Part shown: positions 20,951 to 31,475 of the stretch, in pieces | How the letters are laid out: every line of letters starts with the position of its first letter | Numbering within the stretch: the stretch's first letter is position 1 | NCBI GenBank assembly: GCA_026214975.1 | Contig: JAOBSW010000233.1 | Span: 98,628-162,627 of the forward strand | Origin: Gentiana macrophylla | Taxonomy: Eukaryota > Streptophyta > Magnoliopsida > Gentianales > Gentianaceae | Direction of reading: 5' to 3' | Length of the DNA: 64,000 bases | Notes under the pieces: generated by a model | What the model saw: only the letters and a program-made list of their open reading frames with translations | Told to the model about the DNA's origin: nothing | Database searches by the model: none | Program-made: the position numbers and the translations under genes

Positions 20951-22351
20951 TTTCTTCACTGTAGATTAAAAAGAGAATCATAATTTGAATCAGAATCAGT
21001 CAACATGCCATTACAAAACAAGACAACATAGATACGCAAGCCAAACATAACCAATCATACAAAACATGACTAGTGCTTTAATCCATTACATACCTGAAGT
21101 TCTTGTACGATCAAGAAGTGTTGTTTGTTTTAATACCTGAAGTTCTTCCACTTTGATTTCTTTTAATTGTTCGTCGATAGACTACCAGTTTTCAAAGGAC
21201 ATTAGGCCTTTGTATGTAGATAATGGCTAGCCTGAATCAGTCAATTAAGAAATGGATATCCTTGGCATATCAACTTATGAGAGATATTAACATATGGATA
21301 TCATTGGTAATTTCTTAATGGAACTGATTCAGGTAAGTCACTCTACAAAAACAGCAAAGAGATCCCAATCTGTTAAAGCAAAGAGATCTCACAGCTTATA
21401 TTATCGGGTCCACACAACACACATAATGGGCAAAACACCTCTACCTTTAACTAACACACTTACATTGCAATGAAACACATCTAAGTATACTTTTAACTAA
21501 CACACTTTTCATTTTAACTCATTTACATGGCCACAATTCATAGTTTGAAAGTTATTTACAATGTGAAGAAATACACTAATTCATAGTTGGGTGTATACTA
21601 ATTCATTGGTGGACAATTGTTTACAAAGATGTTTACAATGTCAAGAAACACATTAATTCAAAGTTGATAGGTGCATATTAATTATGCCATTATAAAAAAA
21701 TCCAGCATATAACGTCAGCAGGGTTGACGTTACATTGAGACAGTAAAGTCAGCCATGTCGACGTTCTGAAGCAATGTTAACGTCACCCACACTAAGGAAG
21801 AACTGGGTAACCCTGCTGGACATTTATGATCTAAACGTCACACTAGCTGACGTTACATTTGCACCAAAATGTCAGTTTATACGACGTTTCAAGTACCAGC
21901 CATCTTCCGCACCCTTCTGATCGGAAAACGGCCGGATTATCGAAAAAGAGCAAAAAAAACCTGCGATTACAACCCTATTTCCATCCAGTTTCAACCAAAA
22001 ACGAATACACATTACAATGAAACAAACATTCTATTAAAACGGAGCATTACATACAAAAAAAACCTTAAATTTACTCCATTAAAACCTTCAAACATTCAAA
22101 AAATAATACCTTTGATTTATACCAATTTACAACCGAAATCCAAACAAAACAAGATACTTACATGATTTGGTTTAAAAGATGTTGTTCTTATTTTCACGTG
22201 CGGTTTCCGGCAAGATTTGTCTTATCTGGCAGCTTTTCCGACGAGAGACCGGTGAGATTTGTTCTTTCACTCATGTTTTGTTTGGTTTCTTGGTAATGTG
22301 AGGGTGGTGGTGGGTTGGGGGGAGTTAAAGAGTTTTAGAAAGATGTGTAAT
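20951..22351. other. Right arm of Mutator-like element, ACGT-word array
   Basis: No convincing gene. At about 21708-21885 the words AACGTCA, TGACGTT and GACGTT recur in both orientations at short intervals. The small Mutator-like MITEs at 9257 and 17334 contain a similar array, which links this arm to that family. The rest (21890-22340) is unassigned. Confidence 0.5.
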
Positions 22352-22589
22352 CAGGGCCGTCCCTGTGAATTTCCAGGCCCTAAGCCAAATAAATTTATCG
22401 GGCCCTTGACAATTTTTTTTGTAGACTATATTTTTTTAGATTAAAATGAAGCATCTATCTCAAGAAGAAAACATATAAAGTCAACTAATAATAGTATAAA
22501 TAATGCAAAATAAATGTTTTTGTCAACCATTTTCAACAAAAGTATCACTTAAACACTTGTCGTTTAGCATTTTTAGATGCAAAAATACT

Positions 22590-25540
22590 AATTAAACTTG
22601 TGTAATCAATGTCATCAACCAATGTTTCTTCAATCGATAACATAGCCAAACCATTCAACCTTTCTTGTGACATTGTCGACCGAAGATAATTCTTAATCAA
22701 CTTCAGCTTTTAAAAACTTCTTTCTCCGGAAGCAACTGTGACCGGAATCGTCAAAAGAATTCTGAAAGCAATCCATGAATTGGGATAGTCCTTTTCTTTT
22801 AAATAGTTAAGCACTTCGATTGGCTTTTTCACTTCTATCGGCATGATTTCTCTCAAGAGTTTCACCTCCATGAATAAGTACTTGCTGTCAATATCTGATA
22901 CATTACCATGCCTAAAAAATTCTTCAAGATCAACACAAGATTTCATCAAACATTCAGTGTTCGAATACTTTGATTTTCTCAAATCAAACAAGAAGCCAAA
23001 TTTTTTCTCATATTCTTCAAATTGCTCAAATCTGCTCTTCATTGATGAAATTTCTTGATCAACAACACAAAAAAAAATGGTCACTCGAAAGGATTCTTCA
23101 GCTGACTGATTCGCCTCTTCAATAACATCCTCATCAAATTGCCTCTTTCTTCTAACGATGCGCTTTTCAACAAATACAGGTTCAACACCCATATCAATTG
23201 CGATTTCTTTAGCTTCTGCCATTGCTTCCAAAAAACCATTATCTCTATATCTTTCAAGAAAATTTACAAGCCCTCTTAATTCCTCAACTGCAACATCCAC
23301 CTGCATGTCTTCTTTTTGAAGGAGCTTGCTAACTTTACTAACAGCAAATAACAAGTTATACCAAATAACTATGCTAAGCAAGAACTCAAAATTTTCAAGA
23401 TCGATTTTCACAAGGTTTTTTGCTTCACTTTTTGCGTTTGCTTCACTTTTTGCGTTTGCTTCACTTTGATTTGCTGTATTCGCCAATTCAACTAAAGCAT
23501 CTCTTAATTATGTAACTTGATATCTTATCTCTTTAACACTTTCAACACGGCTCTCCCAACGCGTTTGTGACATTGCCTTTAATGTGAGTGATTTCACATT
23601 ATCGATTAAAATTGCACATCGTTTTGTTAAAGAAGAAAACAAAGCATACAATCTTTGCACCACTCCAAAAAAATCCAATGCTTTCGGACAAGAGTTGGTC
23701 ATATCACAAAGAACAAGGTTGAGACTATGACACCCACATGGCATGTAAAAGGCTCTAGGATTTACTTGGAGTAATCTACTTTGCACGCCTTTATGTTTTC
23801 CTTTCATATTAGAACCATTGTCATATCCTTGACTGTAACGCCCCCGACCCCGGGCCTGGTAGCTCTAAATGAGTCATAAATGTCCGGTCAACTGCCTAGT
23901 ACGCCGTTCTCACTTGGTCTAAAAGGGCTAACCCGAGTTGACAAGACCTTTATGTTTCACACTTATATGGGGGTGAGCATTCACTTAATTTACCGATGTG
24001 GGATATCACATCCTCCCCCCCCCCCCTATAAGGGACTGGCGTCCTCGCCAGGACGGCCAAGACTTGTCCCGGACCGTCCCTACCAGAGGTAACTAGAGGC
24101 CATCCTTACAACGTCTTCTTGTGCGGTGCGGGCGCATAGTTCCGCCTCGATAGTCGGCTCTAAATACTATTTCAGAACGCCCTGGACCCGGCCTGGTAGC
24201 GCTAAATGAGTCATAAATATCCGGTCAAAGCGCTTAGACCGCCGTCCTCGCTTGGTCTAAAAGAGCTAACCCGAGTTGACAGACCTTTATGTTTCACACT
24301 TATATGGGGGTGAGCATTCACTTAATTTACCGATGTGGGATATCACATTGACCTCTTAAATCTTGAATATCAAGTTTAAGACTACTCAAAACTTCTTGAA
24401 GCTCGCCAAAAAGTCACATCCCCGATGTATCATCTACCTTCAAAAATTCCAGAAAAAACTCTTTCACCGTTATTCATCCGTTGAAACATCCACACATCAA
24501 ATAACAAGAGACATTTGTTCTTCATGACTTACATCTGGTGTGCAATAAAGTATGACTGAGAAATACTTAGCTTCCTTGATTTTTGCAACGATTGTACTTT
24601 TAACCTCACCCTTTCACATTTGTATCAATTCATTTTGAATTCTAGGGCCCAAGTAGTGGTATTGAGCCCCACCATTTTTAATCTGACATAGGTGCTCTTG
24701 CATCACCGGATCAAATGAGGAAATCATTTCAATCAAGCCCAAAAAGTTTCCATTGTTACTTTCATATACTTTTGCACTGTCTCCACGTAAAGCTAAATTT
24801 CTCTCAGCAAGCGTCCTGACAACGGCAAGTATTCTTAATAACACTACTCTCCAATGTTCTTTCTCCTTGTTAATATGCTCCTTGTTCTAATGTTTGTGTA
24901 CCAATGGTCTCATTCTTTTGCAATCTCTTAGCCAACTCGATCCACTTGTCCATGCAAATATTATGTTCATTGCTACTTTCATGTCCTTTAAGTCTCTCAC
25001 TAATATTTTTCCAGTCTTTGAACCCCTCATTCGCCAACTGAGTCGTGTTTTCCACTTTCTTAAACAACTTACAACAAAAACAAAATATTTTATCCAAAGC
25101 CTCTGAATAGACGAGCCATTTTCTGTCATGTTTCTCACCATTCGGTAAATGACGAGTGAAGTGAACTCATGAGAAATGCCTATGCCTATCTGAATCATCT
25201 TTTGGATAATCAACATTATCTTTTCTTATAGGACACCTTCTGACAAAAAATTCTCTTAATTCTTGATCTATCTTGTCCCAACTAATAGGATCATCATGAT
25301 CTTGAGGTCCAAATAATATGCTTGGATCTTCATTCTCATTTCCACCGGTCTCACAAAACTTGTCAGTTTCTTCATCATCAACCAAATTCTCATTCTCAAC
25401 ATTCATCATCTCATTTTCAGTTGAGATGTCATCATGTTTCGACAGATTTCGACTGCACTGCGTACCAACAAAAACTTATGAATAGCTCCTGCTTGTGATT
25501 GAATTAATGCTTCTACCTTTGTTTCTTTTTCCTTTTTCAT
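22590..25540 (-). pseudogene. hAT transposase A, TTF-zinc finger / DUF4371 type
   Basis: Starts at ATG 25540 (MKKEKETKVEALIQSQ). In order: an acidic N-terminus, a TTF-type zinc finger region with the FCFCCKLF motif, a DUF4371-like catalytic part (GYDNGSNMKG type, CGCHSLNLVLCD), and the hAT C-terminal dimerisation segment (NSWIAFRILLTIPVTVASGERSF). Proteins of this type resemble zinc finger MYM-type protein 1 and belong to hAT transposons. Defects: in-frame TGA stops, including one after RHRHFS where copy B keeps CGA, a TAA after GERSF, frameshifts, and the nested TRIM at 23834-24347. It carries an extra 18-bp repeat (SEANAK twice) absent from copy B. Confidence 0.85.
23834..24347 (-). mobile_element. 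TRIM retrotransposon, copy 2, inside hAT A
   Basis: Read on the minus strand: 5' LTR 24347-24173, starting TGTGATATCCCACATCGG; a short interior of about 160 bp with a degenerate primer site (TAGTATTTAGAGCC) and a G-rich polypurine run; and a 3' LTR 24010-23834 ending GGGGGCGTTACA. The target duplication TTGAC is exact on both sides, and copy B of the transposase (near 43470) gives the uninterrupted sequence. It has no coding capacity. Members of this class depend on other elements for movement. Confidence 0.85.
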
Positions 25541-25806
25541 ATCCGTAAAGGTATTTTTTTGCACGGACCATGATTTATTGTTCACTGTCATGCAAAATAA
25601 TGAAATGCACATGAAATTAAAATGAATTATGATGACAATACAACTTTTCAAATAGATAAATATGGTTATAGTACGAAAACATTTGTGAGATGAGTTGAAG
25701 TGAACAAACAAAAAATAAATAAATAAAATGAATCAATAAATAAAATAGAAACAAACACAAACACTTAACTCAATTTTTCTGCCTAAAAAATTCAACCACC
25801 CTTTCT

Positions 25807-25841
<35 letters not shown>

Positions 25842-26650
25842 AAAACGAAAAAAATTATACCTGGGAGAATCTGAGATAATCATAAACAGCTGCTGAGTAG
25901 TAAAGTTGTAAATGGACCACGAAATTGGAAAATGATTTTTCCTCTGGAGATCAGACAATATCCGTCTTTCAATTCAATCTTGAACTTTTTATTTTTTTTG
26001 CAATTTCTGTTTGCACAATTGCACTACTAGTCTTTAGTGTAAGTCAGAAAATGTAATCACTCAACTCACTCATAGAAGAGAGTGAGCAGGGGATTGCAAA
26101 AGTCACTACAGTAAAGAAGGGGATGACAAAAGTCGCTTCAGAAATATTAATGTACTATTTTAAGCCTTTACCTAATTTCCTTTTTTTTTTTTTTACTATT
26201 ACCTAATTTCCTTGATATAAAAAAAAGTACTAATTTGTCTTTTACTTTTTTTTTTTATGTGAAAGACTTTTTCTAATGCAGAAACATGGGCTTCTTTTTT
26301 TTTAAAAAAAAAAAGAAAAAAAAAACTATTAGGCTGCTGAACATGGGCTTCTAGTTCTATAATACTACTAGGTTATTTTTTTGGTGGGCCCTTAAAATAG
26401 CATTTTTTGGTGGGCTCCAGCCACGGTAGTCAGTTGGCCTTGCCCAGGGACGGTCAGGTGTAATGTAGGGGATAGAAATTAGAGAGACTAAAGTGTTTAT
26501 TTTTTAAAACATTATGGGCTAAAGTGTATGGTTTTTAAAACTTATTAAATGCCGTGGTGCTATTAGTTTTTGCGTGGTGTGAATAAGTAAATGAAAAATA
26601 ATAAATTAAAGGGTGTCGATAGTTATTTTGTGGTGTCGATAGAAACCGCC

Positions 26651-26870
26651 TAAAGAGAACATTGATTGGGTAGTGAATAAGAGTTGCTGATTATTGAAAT
26701 GATTGGAGAAATGGGACTTGGCAAATTGTGGGCTTGAGATCATAGACAGCCATAGTTTTGATACGCGCTTAAATCTCAAAATGGGTTTCACCGGAAGATG
26801 CACAAGAATTTCTGTAATAAGATCTTGAGGAAGTCCAATAGTTGCAGATTCTGAGTTTGAATTTGGAGAA
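26651..26870 (-). pseudogene. F-box pseudogene 4, N-terminal-side fragment
   Basis: The minus strand encodes the F-box itself (IGLPQDLITEILVHLPV, FKRVSKLW, SSPQF) and runs to the codons for TQ and CSL, where it meets the Mutator-like element at 26650. Upstream, after the codons for SPNSNSES, it is cut by the copia element at 26875/26876. The first four codons (MAET) lie on the other side at 31465-31475. The gene is therefore in at least three pieces spread over 13.5 kb. Confidence 0.85.
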
Positions 26871-27047
26871 GTTTCTAACACGATTGATTTAGAATTATGA
26901 TTGAAAATTATATTCACAATTGAATGGTGTTACAATATATAGGAAAGTCTAGTAAAAGCTACCTATGAATGAGGCTAAAACTGTGGCTAAAAATATTCCT
27001 AACAATAAAGACAATCAGTTCATACAATATACAGCTAATACCACCCC

Positions 27048-27914
27048 TCAAGGTGGGCGAGGGACGAGACCCAACTTGCTGCACTGTTGAACAAAGGCCA
27101 AGCGAGGGAGAGACTTGGTGAGGCAATCAGCAAGTTGATCCTGATCACTAACATGAGCAACCCGTAATGAACCCCGTTGCACTTGATCCCGGATAAAGTG
27201 GTAATCAATGGCAACGTGTTTCATCCGCGACTGAAAGACAGGGTTGTGACAGAACTGTGTAGTGCCCAAATTTTCGCAATAGACAACCGGAGCTCGAAGT
27301 GGGAGGGGAACCAAGATCACGTAACAAAGAAGTAACCCACATGAGCTCCGCAGTAGTGGAGGCAACAGAGCGGTACTCAGCCTCAGTAGACGACCTGGCA
27401 ATAGTGGACTGCTTCTTGGAGCTCCAAGAGATGGCATTCCTGCCAATATAGACAACATAAGCTCCAGTGGAAGCATAATCATCGCGAGAGCCACCCCAAT
27501 CCGCATCAGAAAAAGCATGAAGGTCCGGAGGGAAGCCACCCCGTGTAGTATCAGTGAATGCATGAAGAACCGGAGGGGAGTCACGATAAAGCTGCAGGCC
27601 TAAGTCAACAGTCCCAGACAAATAACGAAGCATGCGCTCGGCATAGGCCCAATGAATATCGGTAGGAGCATGCATGTACTGTGAGAGTTTGTTCACGGAG
27701 AAGGCAAGATCGGGACGGGTGAATGAAGATAATTGTAAGTCGCCGATAACCATACGATACTCAGACGCATCATCAAGAGAGATCCAGATCGAGCAAAGTG
27801 AGAGCGCACAAATCGGATGGCGGCGGAGTAGTGGACCGGATTAGCCTGATCCATGTGACAACGAGCTAAGCTCGATGGCATATCGCTTCTGAGATAGAAT
27901 GCACCCATGATCAT
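27048..27914 (-). pseudogene. copia RNase H region (frameshifted)
   Basis: Motifs of the copia RNase H: SFTRPDLAFSVNKLSQYM, LRYLSGTVDLGL, HAFSDADWGG, SWSSKKQSTIARSSTEAEY and, in another frame, MKHVAIDYHFIRDQV and QLADCLTKSL up to the stop near 27048. A segment before the DADW motif is duplicated (HAFTDTT... and HAFSDAD...). At least two frame changes split the domain. Confidence 0.85.
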
Positions 27915-28576
27915 TGTAGATTATCTCAATGCCCAAAAAATAAGAGAGTGCACCAAGGTCTTTGAGCGCAAACCGACGACCCAGCAGAGATATGAATGTT
28001 TTTAGAGCCTTGATGTCATTCCCTGTAATAATGATGTCATCCACATATACCAAAAGATAAATAATAGTGGAACCGGTAGTGTAGACAAAGAGCGATGAGT
28101 TAGCAGTAGCATTCCTGAAATTACTGGAAAGGAGAAATCCTTTAAGCTCCTCATACCAAGCCCTAGGGGCCTGCTTCAAACCTTAAATAGCCTTACATAA
28201 CTTACACACATGATGAGGAAGCTCGTGATTGATGAACCCGGTGCTGGGCCAAGTAAACATCCTCGGACAAATGACCCTGTAAGAAAGCGTTGTTGATATC
28301 GAGCTGGCGTAAAGACCACCCCTGAGAGAGAGCTAGAGCAAGAACAACACGGACTGTAGTGTGTTTAACCACCCGGCTAAACGTCTCATAGTAGTCAATA
28401 CCAGGGCGTTGAGTGAACCCCTTAGCCACAAGCCGAGCCTTGTGGCGATCAATGGTGCCATCTGGGTGACCCTTGAGACGAAAGATCCACTTAGAACTGA
28501 TGACATTCTGATTAGGACGAGAAGGAACCAGAGACCACGTCTCATTTCGGATGAGAGCGTCATATTCCTCCTGCAT
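27841..28576 (-). pseudogene. copia reverse transcriptase (frameshifted)
   Basis: The first frame (28576-28202) has [22 protein letters not shown] and [13 protein letters not shown], the palm motif with the first catalytic Asp. After a frameshift near 28215 the second frame (28179-27841) carries LKQAPRAWYEEL and LLVYVDDIIITGND with the catalytic YVDD box, then LSYFLGIEI. All key residues are present but the frame is broken, so no complete product is expected from this copy. Confidence 0.9.
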
Positions 28577-28734
28577 GGCGCTTCTCCGGTCGGATTTTTA
28601 GAGCTTGAGTGATGTTGGGAGGTTCAAAGTGTCAAGGGAAGGAGGAATATGAGTGTGAAATTGAGCTTTTGAATAGGTTTGTGGATGTGATTATGAGCAC
28701 AAGTACGCATGGGGTGAGTGGATAGTGAAGGTGG

Positions 28735-28830
28735 AGAGGGAGGAGGTGGTGGAGGTGGTGGTGGAGGTGAGGGAGGTGGTGGTGGAGGTGGAGGTGGTTG
28801 TGGTGGAGGAGAGGGTGAGGGAGGAACCCA
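28735..28830 (-). repeat. GGA/GGT-rich tract coding polyproline
   Basis: A purine-rich tract of GGAGGTGGT-type units. On the minus strand it encodes a stretch of more than 25 nearly uninterrupted prolines in the linker between integrase and reverse transcriptase. It looks like microsatellite expansion within a naturally Pro-rich linker. Confidence 0.75.
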
Positions 28831-29159
28831 GTCACAAATGGACGCAAAGGAAGGGGAAGGAGTGGAAGGGACCGAAGTTGTGTTGGTGTTGAAGGGGAAA
28901 ACAGACTCAACGAACTTGACATGACGCGAGATATACATTCGAGATTCGGAAATATCATAGCAATAGTAGGCATGCTGATTAAGAACATAGCCAAGAAAAA
29001 CACACGGACGGGAGAGAGGTTGGAGTTTGTGATTGGTGTAAAGGCGGAGCTAAGGATAATGAGAGACATCCAAATATGCGAAGTTTGTTATAATTGGGAG
29101 GAGTTTTGAAGATGGCTTCATATGGGGTAAGCATTTTTAGAGTGGGGGTGGGCATACGA

Positions 29160-30080
29160 TTAATAAGATAAGGTCAGTGTAGAAAAGGCAAAGGGCCAAT
29201 AGATGGTGGGTACGGAAGCATGATTGATAAGGGCTAAGCCAGTTTTGACAATATGCATATTACGACGTTCAGAAATACCATTGTGTTCAGGGGTGTGAGG
29301 TGGGGTGGTGAAGAAAGAAATACCGTTAGTTGCAAAATATTCGCGAAGGGAAATGAATTCACCACCGTTATCAGAGTAAAGTATTTTAATGGACGTTTCG
29401 AAGTATTTTTCAACAATTGAGCGGAAGCGGATAAACGTAGGATGGACGTCAGATTTTCGTTTTAGTGGATAAAACCAAATATAACGCGTAAAATGATCAA
29501 CAAAAATGATAAAGTATTTGAAATCATCAACGGAAATAACAGGTGATGTCCACACATCACTAAAAATGACCTCGAGAGGACGAGAAGAATGTAAAGTAGA
29601 TGCACCAAATGGCAGTTTGTGACTTTTACTCTCTAAGCATGCAAAGCAATGCGTAAAGGAATTATTGCTAGACTGTAAATTATAAGTGCGTAAAACGGAC
29701 GATAAAATGGGATGAGCTGGGTGGCCCAACCGATGATGCTAATCTTGAGAGAAGGCTTTATTGGATGCAAATGCGACAATGGAAGGACTGGGCCACTCAT
29801 ACAAGCCGTGCTTAACTGGACCACGGAGGATAGTTTGGGTCGTCCGAAGATCATTCACAACAAATTCAGAAGGTAAGAATTCGATCGATAAATTGTTGGC
29901 TTTACACAATTGTGAGATAGACAGTAAGTTTCGGGACATACTGGGAACACAGAAGACATTACTTAAAGAAATAGATTTAACGGAATTAACGGGAATTGAA
30001 TAAGTGCCAGTATGAGTAATAGAGAGGCCCTTACCATCGCCAACCAGAAGATCGTCAGTGCCAGTGTATGGTGCATGCAA
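29160..30080 (-). pseudogene. copia pre-integrase and integrase core
   Basis: The first frame (30080-29739) has the end of the protease/pre-integrase region (VFCVPSMSRNLLSISQL). The second (29729-29160) has the H/C motif (HCFACLESKSHKLPF) and the D,D-35-E core: IFSDVW, LYSDNGGEF and a Glu in PEHNGISERRN. A stop separates the two frames at about 29739. The usual LGHP start of the zinc-binding part is present. Confidence 0.85.
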
Positions 30081-30239
30081 AGATAAATTTTGCGGTCGGT
30101 GGTTACATGATCGCGATGCTCCATCGTCGAAGATTCAATTCGAGCATTGGGATCAAATGAGCGAGTCGGGTGCCGGGTCGCAACATTTGCCCGAGGCAGT
30201 GGAGACCGTTGACCCGACGAGCCAAAAATATGACCAAGC

Positions 30240-31181
30240 TGACTACCAAAAGTTGGACAATTCTGCGCAAAGTGACCCTGAATAAAGCATAATTGGCATT
30301 TACCGAGAAATAGACGACGAGTCGAGCCAGGGCACTGATCTGAGCTGGTGCTTCGTGAGTGACCTGATGGGGGACGCTGATTTGGGCCAGATGTACGAGC
30401 CGAGTCCTGATTAAATGATTGAGCCGGCCCTATATTTCTTCAATTTGGCTGTGTGTGCCATCCGCTGTTTACCTAGGAGTCAACGAAGACCTGCTGCTGC
30501 CTGGAGGGATGAGATGGAGGCCGATAGGCGGCATGAGTAGTGGCTGGACCGAGTTGAGATGGCGGCGGCGGCGAGTATGGCTGGAAATTGAGGAGTTTCT
30601 CATAGAGCTCCTCAAAGGTGATGGAGGTATCGCGAACAGAGATGGCTCAGGCAATATCCGAGTATTCCGAGCCGATGTTGTGCAGAATCAGATGGATAAA
30701 ATCGTCATGGTCGATCGGTGACCCAAGTAAAGCCAATTCATCCTTCTTGTGTTTCATGGCGTAGAGGTATTGACGGACGTGAGGCAGACCACGTTGATAG
30801 GATTGCATAGCTTCCTTGAGATTACGAACTCGGGCCCGAGATGGAGTGGCAAAGACATCGGTGAGAGGTCTTCCATGCCTGAGCATTTGCTTTTGTGCCG
30901 TAGAGGAGGGTGGCGATTTCAGCGTGAGGAGGCAATCGCAGATTTCGAATGAGGTTGTCCTGGCGCGTATGAGTAACAAATTCGGGGTTGGGCGAGGTTT
31001 GGCCAGCAGCGTTGGTGATGGTGGCTGCCGGAGCAATTTTTGTACCATCAACATATCCAAAAAGGCCGTTTCCAACAAGGAGAGACTCGATTTGCATGTG
31101 CCAGACATAATAGTTGGTAGAAGCGAGTTTAATTGTGGCTTGAGCAGCCGTATTGAAGGTGATAACATTGGGGGCAGCCAT
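30240..31181 (-). pseudogene. copia gag with zinc knuckle
   Basis: ATG at 31181 begins MAAPNVITFNTAAQ and continues with the copia gag motif NYYVWHMQIESLLVG. A frameshift near 30870 moves the continuation (SRARVRNLKEAMQSYQRG, YLYAMKHKKDEL) to another frame. Further on, CQLCFIQGHFAQNC is an intact CX2CX4HX4C zinc knuckle near 30270-30310, in a region with several stops. Confidence 0.85.
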
Positions 31182-31464
31182 TATTTCCGGTGACCTTGAG
31201 AGGGACGATGGGATGAAGGAGGAGGAGGATGGGGACCGGCGGCTGCTATTTGAGAATTTAGGTTGAAAGAAAAAATTTGATCGTGAGGCTCCGATACCAT
31301 AACACGATTGATTTAGAATTATGATTGAAAATTATATTCACAATTGAATGGTGTTACAATATATAGGAAAATCTAGTAAAAGCTACCTATGAATGAGGCT
31401 AAAACTGTGGCTAAAAATATTCCTAACAATAAAGACAATCAGTACATACAATATACAGCTAATA

Positions 31465-31475
31465 GTTTCCGCCAT
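31465..31475 (-). pseudogene. F-box pseudogene 4, start codon fragment
   Basis: ATG at 31475 followed by codons for A, E and T, then the copia insertion. The upstream flank (31476 onward) matches the flank of the F-box copy at 40280. Confidence 0.8.

Larger units (their letters stand above)
22352..26456 (-). mobile_element. hAT element A (ZMYM1-like), with nested TRIM
   Basis: The left end is CAGGGCCGTCCCTG; the right end in reverse is TGACCGTCCCTGG. Flanking 8-mers TGTGTAAT (22344-22351) and GGTGTAAT (26457-26464) match at seven of eight positions, fitting hAT. The transposase lies on the minus strand (25540 to about 22590). Element B at 41369-44933 is a close relative on the other strand. 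A TRIM of 514 bp interrupts the transposase. The whole lies inside the large Mutator-like element. Confidence 0.8.
18100..26650. mobile_element. Large Mutator-like element carrying B3 sequence
   Basis: The left end (GGCTTTATCGGCATTAC..., then GACACCCTATAAATTG) is homologous to the left part of the Mutator-like MITEs. The right end, in reverse, reads GGCGGTTTCTATCGACACCA and matches their right end. The flanks are the two halves of an F-box gene, with TAAAGAAAT and TAAAGAGAA (7 of 9) as the likely eroded target duplication. After removing the nested solo LTR (18485-19752) and hAT element (22352-26456), about 3.2 kb remains. No transposase was recognised; instead there is a B3-domain pseudogene at 20094-20950. 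This fits a Pack-MULE-like non-autonomous element. The left terminus is the less certain one. Confidence 0.65.
26876..31464 (-). mobile_element. Ty1/copia retrotransposon in F-box gene
   Basis: A complete 4.6-kb element with 165-bp LTRs (26876-27040 and 31300-31464) that differ at only two positions. It is flanked by exact GTTTC repeats (26871-26875 and 31465-31469). On the minus strand the order is 5' LTR, primer site TGGTATCGGAGCC (31299-31287), gag, protease/integrase, reverse transcriptase, RNase H, polypurine tract (27051-27041) and 3' LTR, which is the copia order. LTR ends read TATTAG...GTGTTA rather than TG...CA. Coding is interrupted by frameshifts and stops although the insertion is young by LTR similarity. 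Confidence 0.9.

Noticed and set aside
21869..22165. Open frame of 98 codons
   Set aside because: No family resemblance, non-ATG start context, and it lies in the non-coding arm of the Mutator-like element.
28718..28924. Gly-rich open frame on the plus strand
   Set aside because: It is the complement of the polyproline linker of the copia polyprotein.
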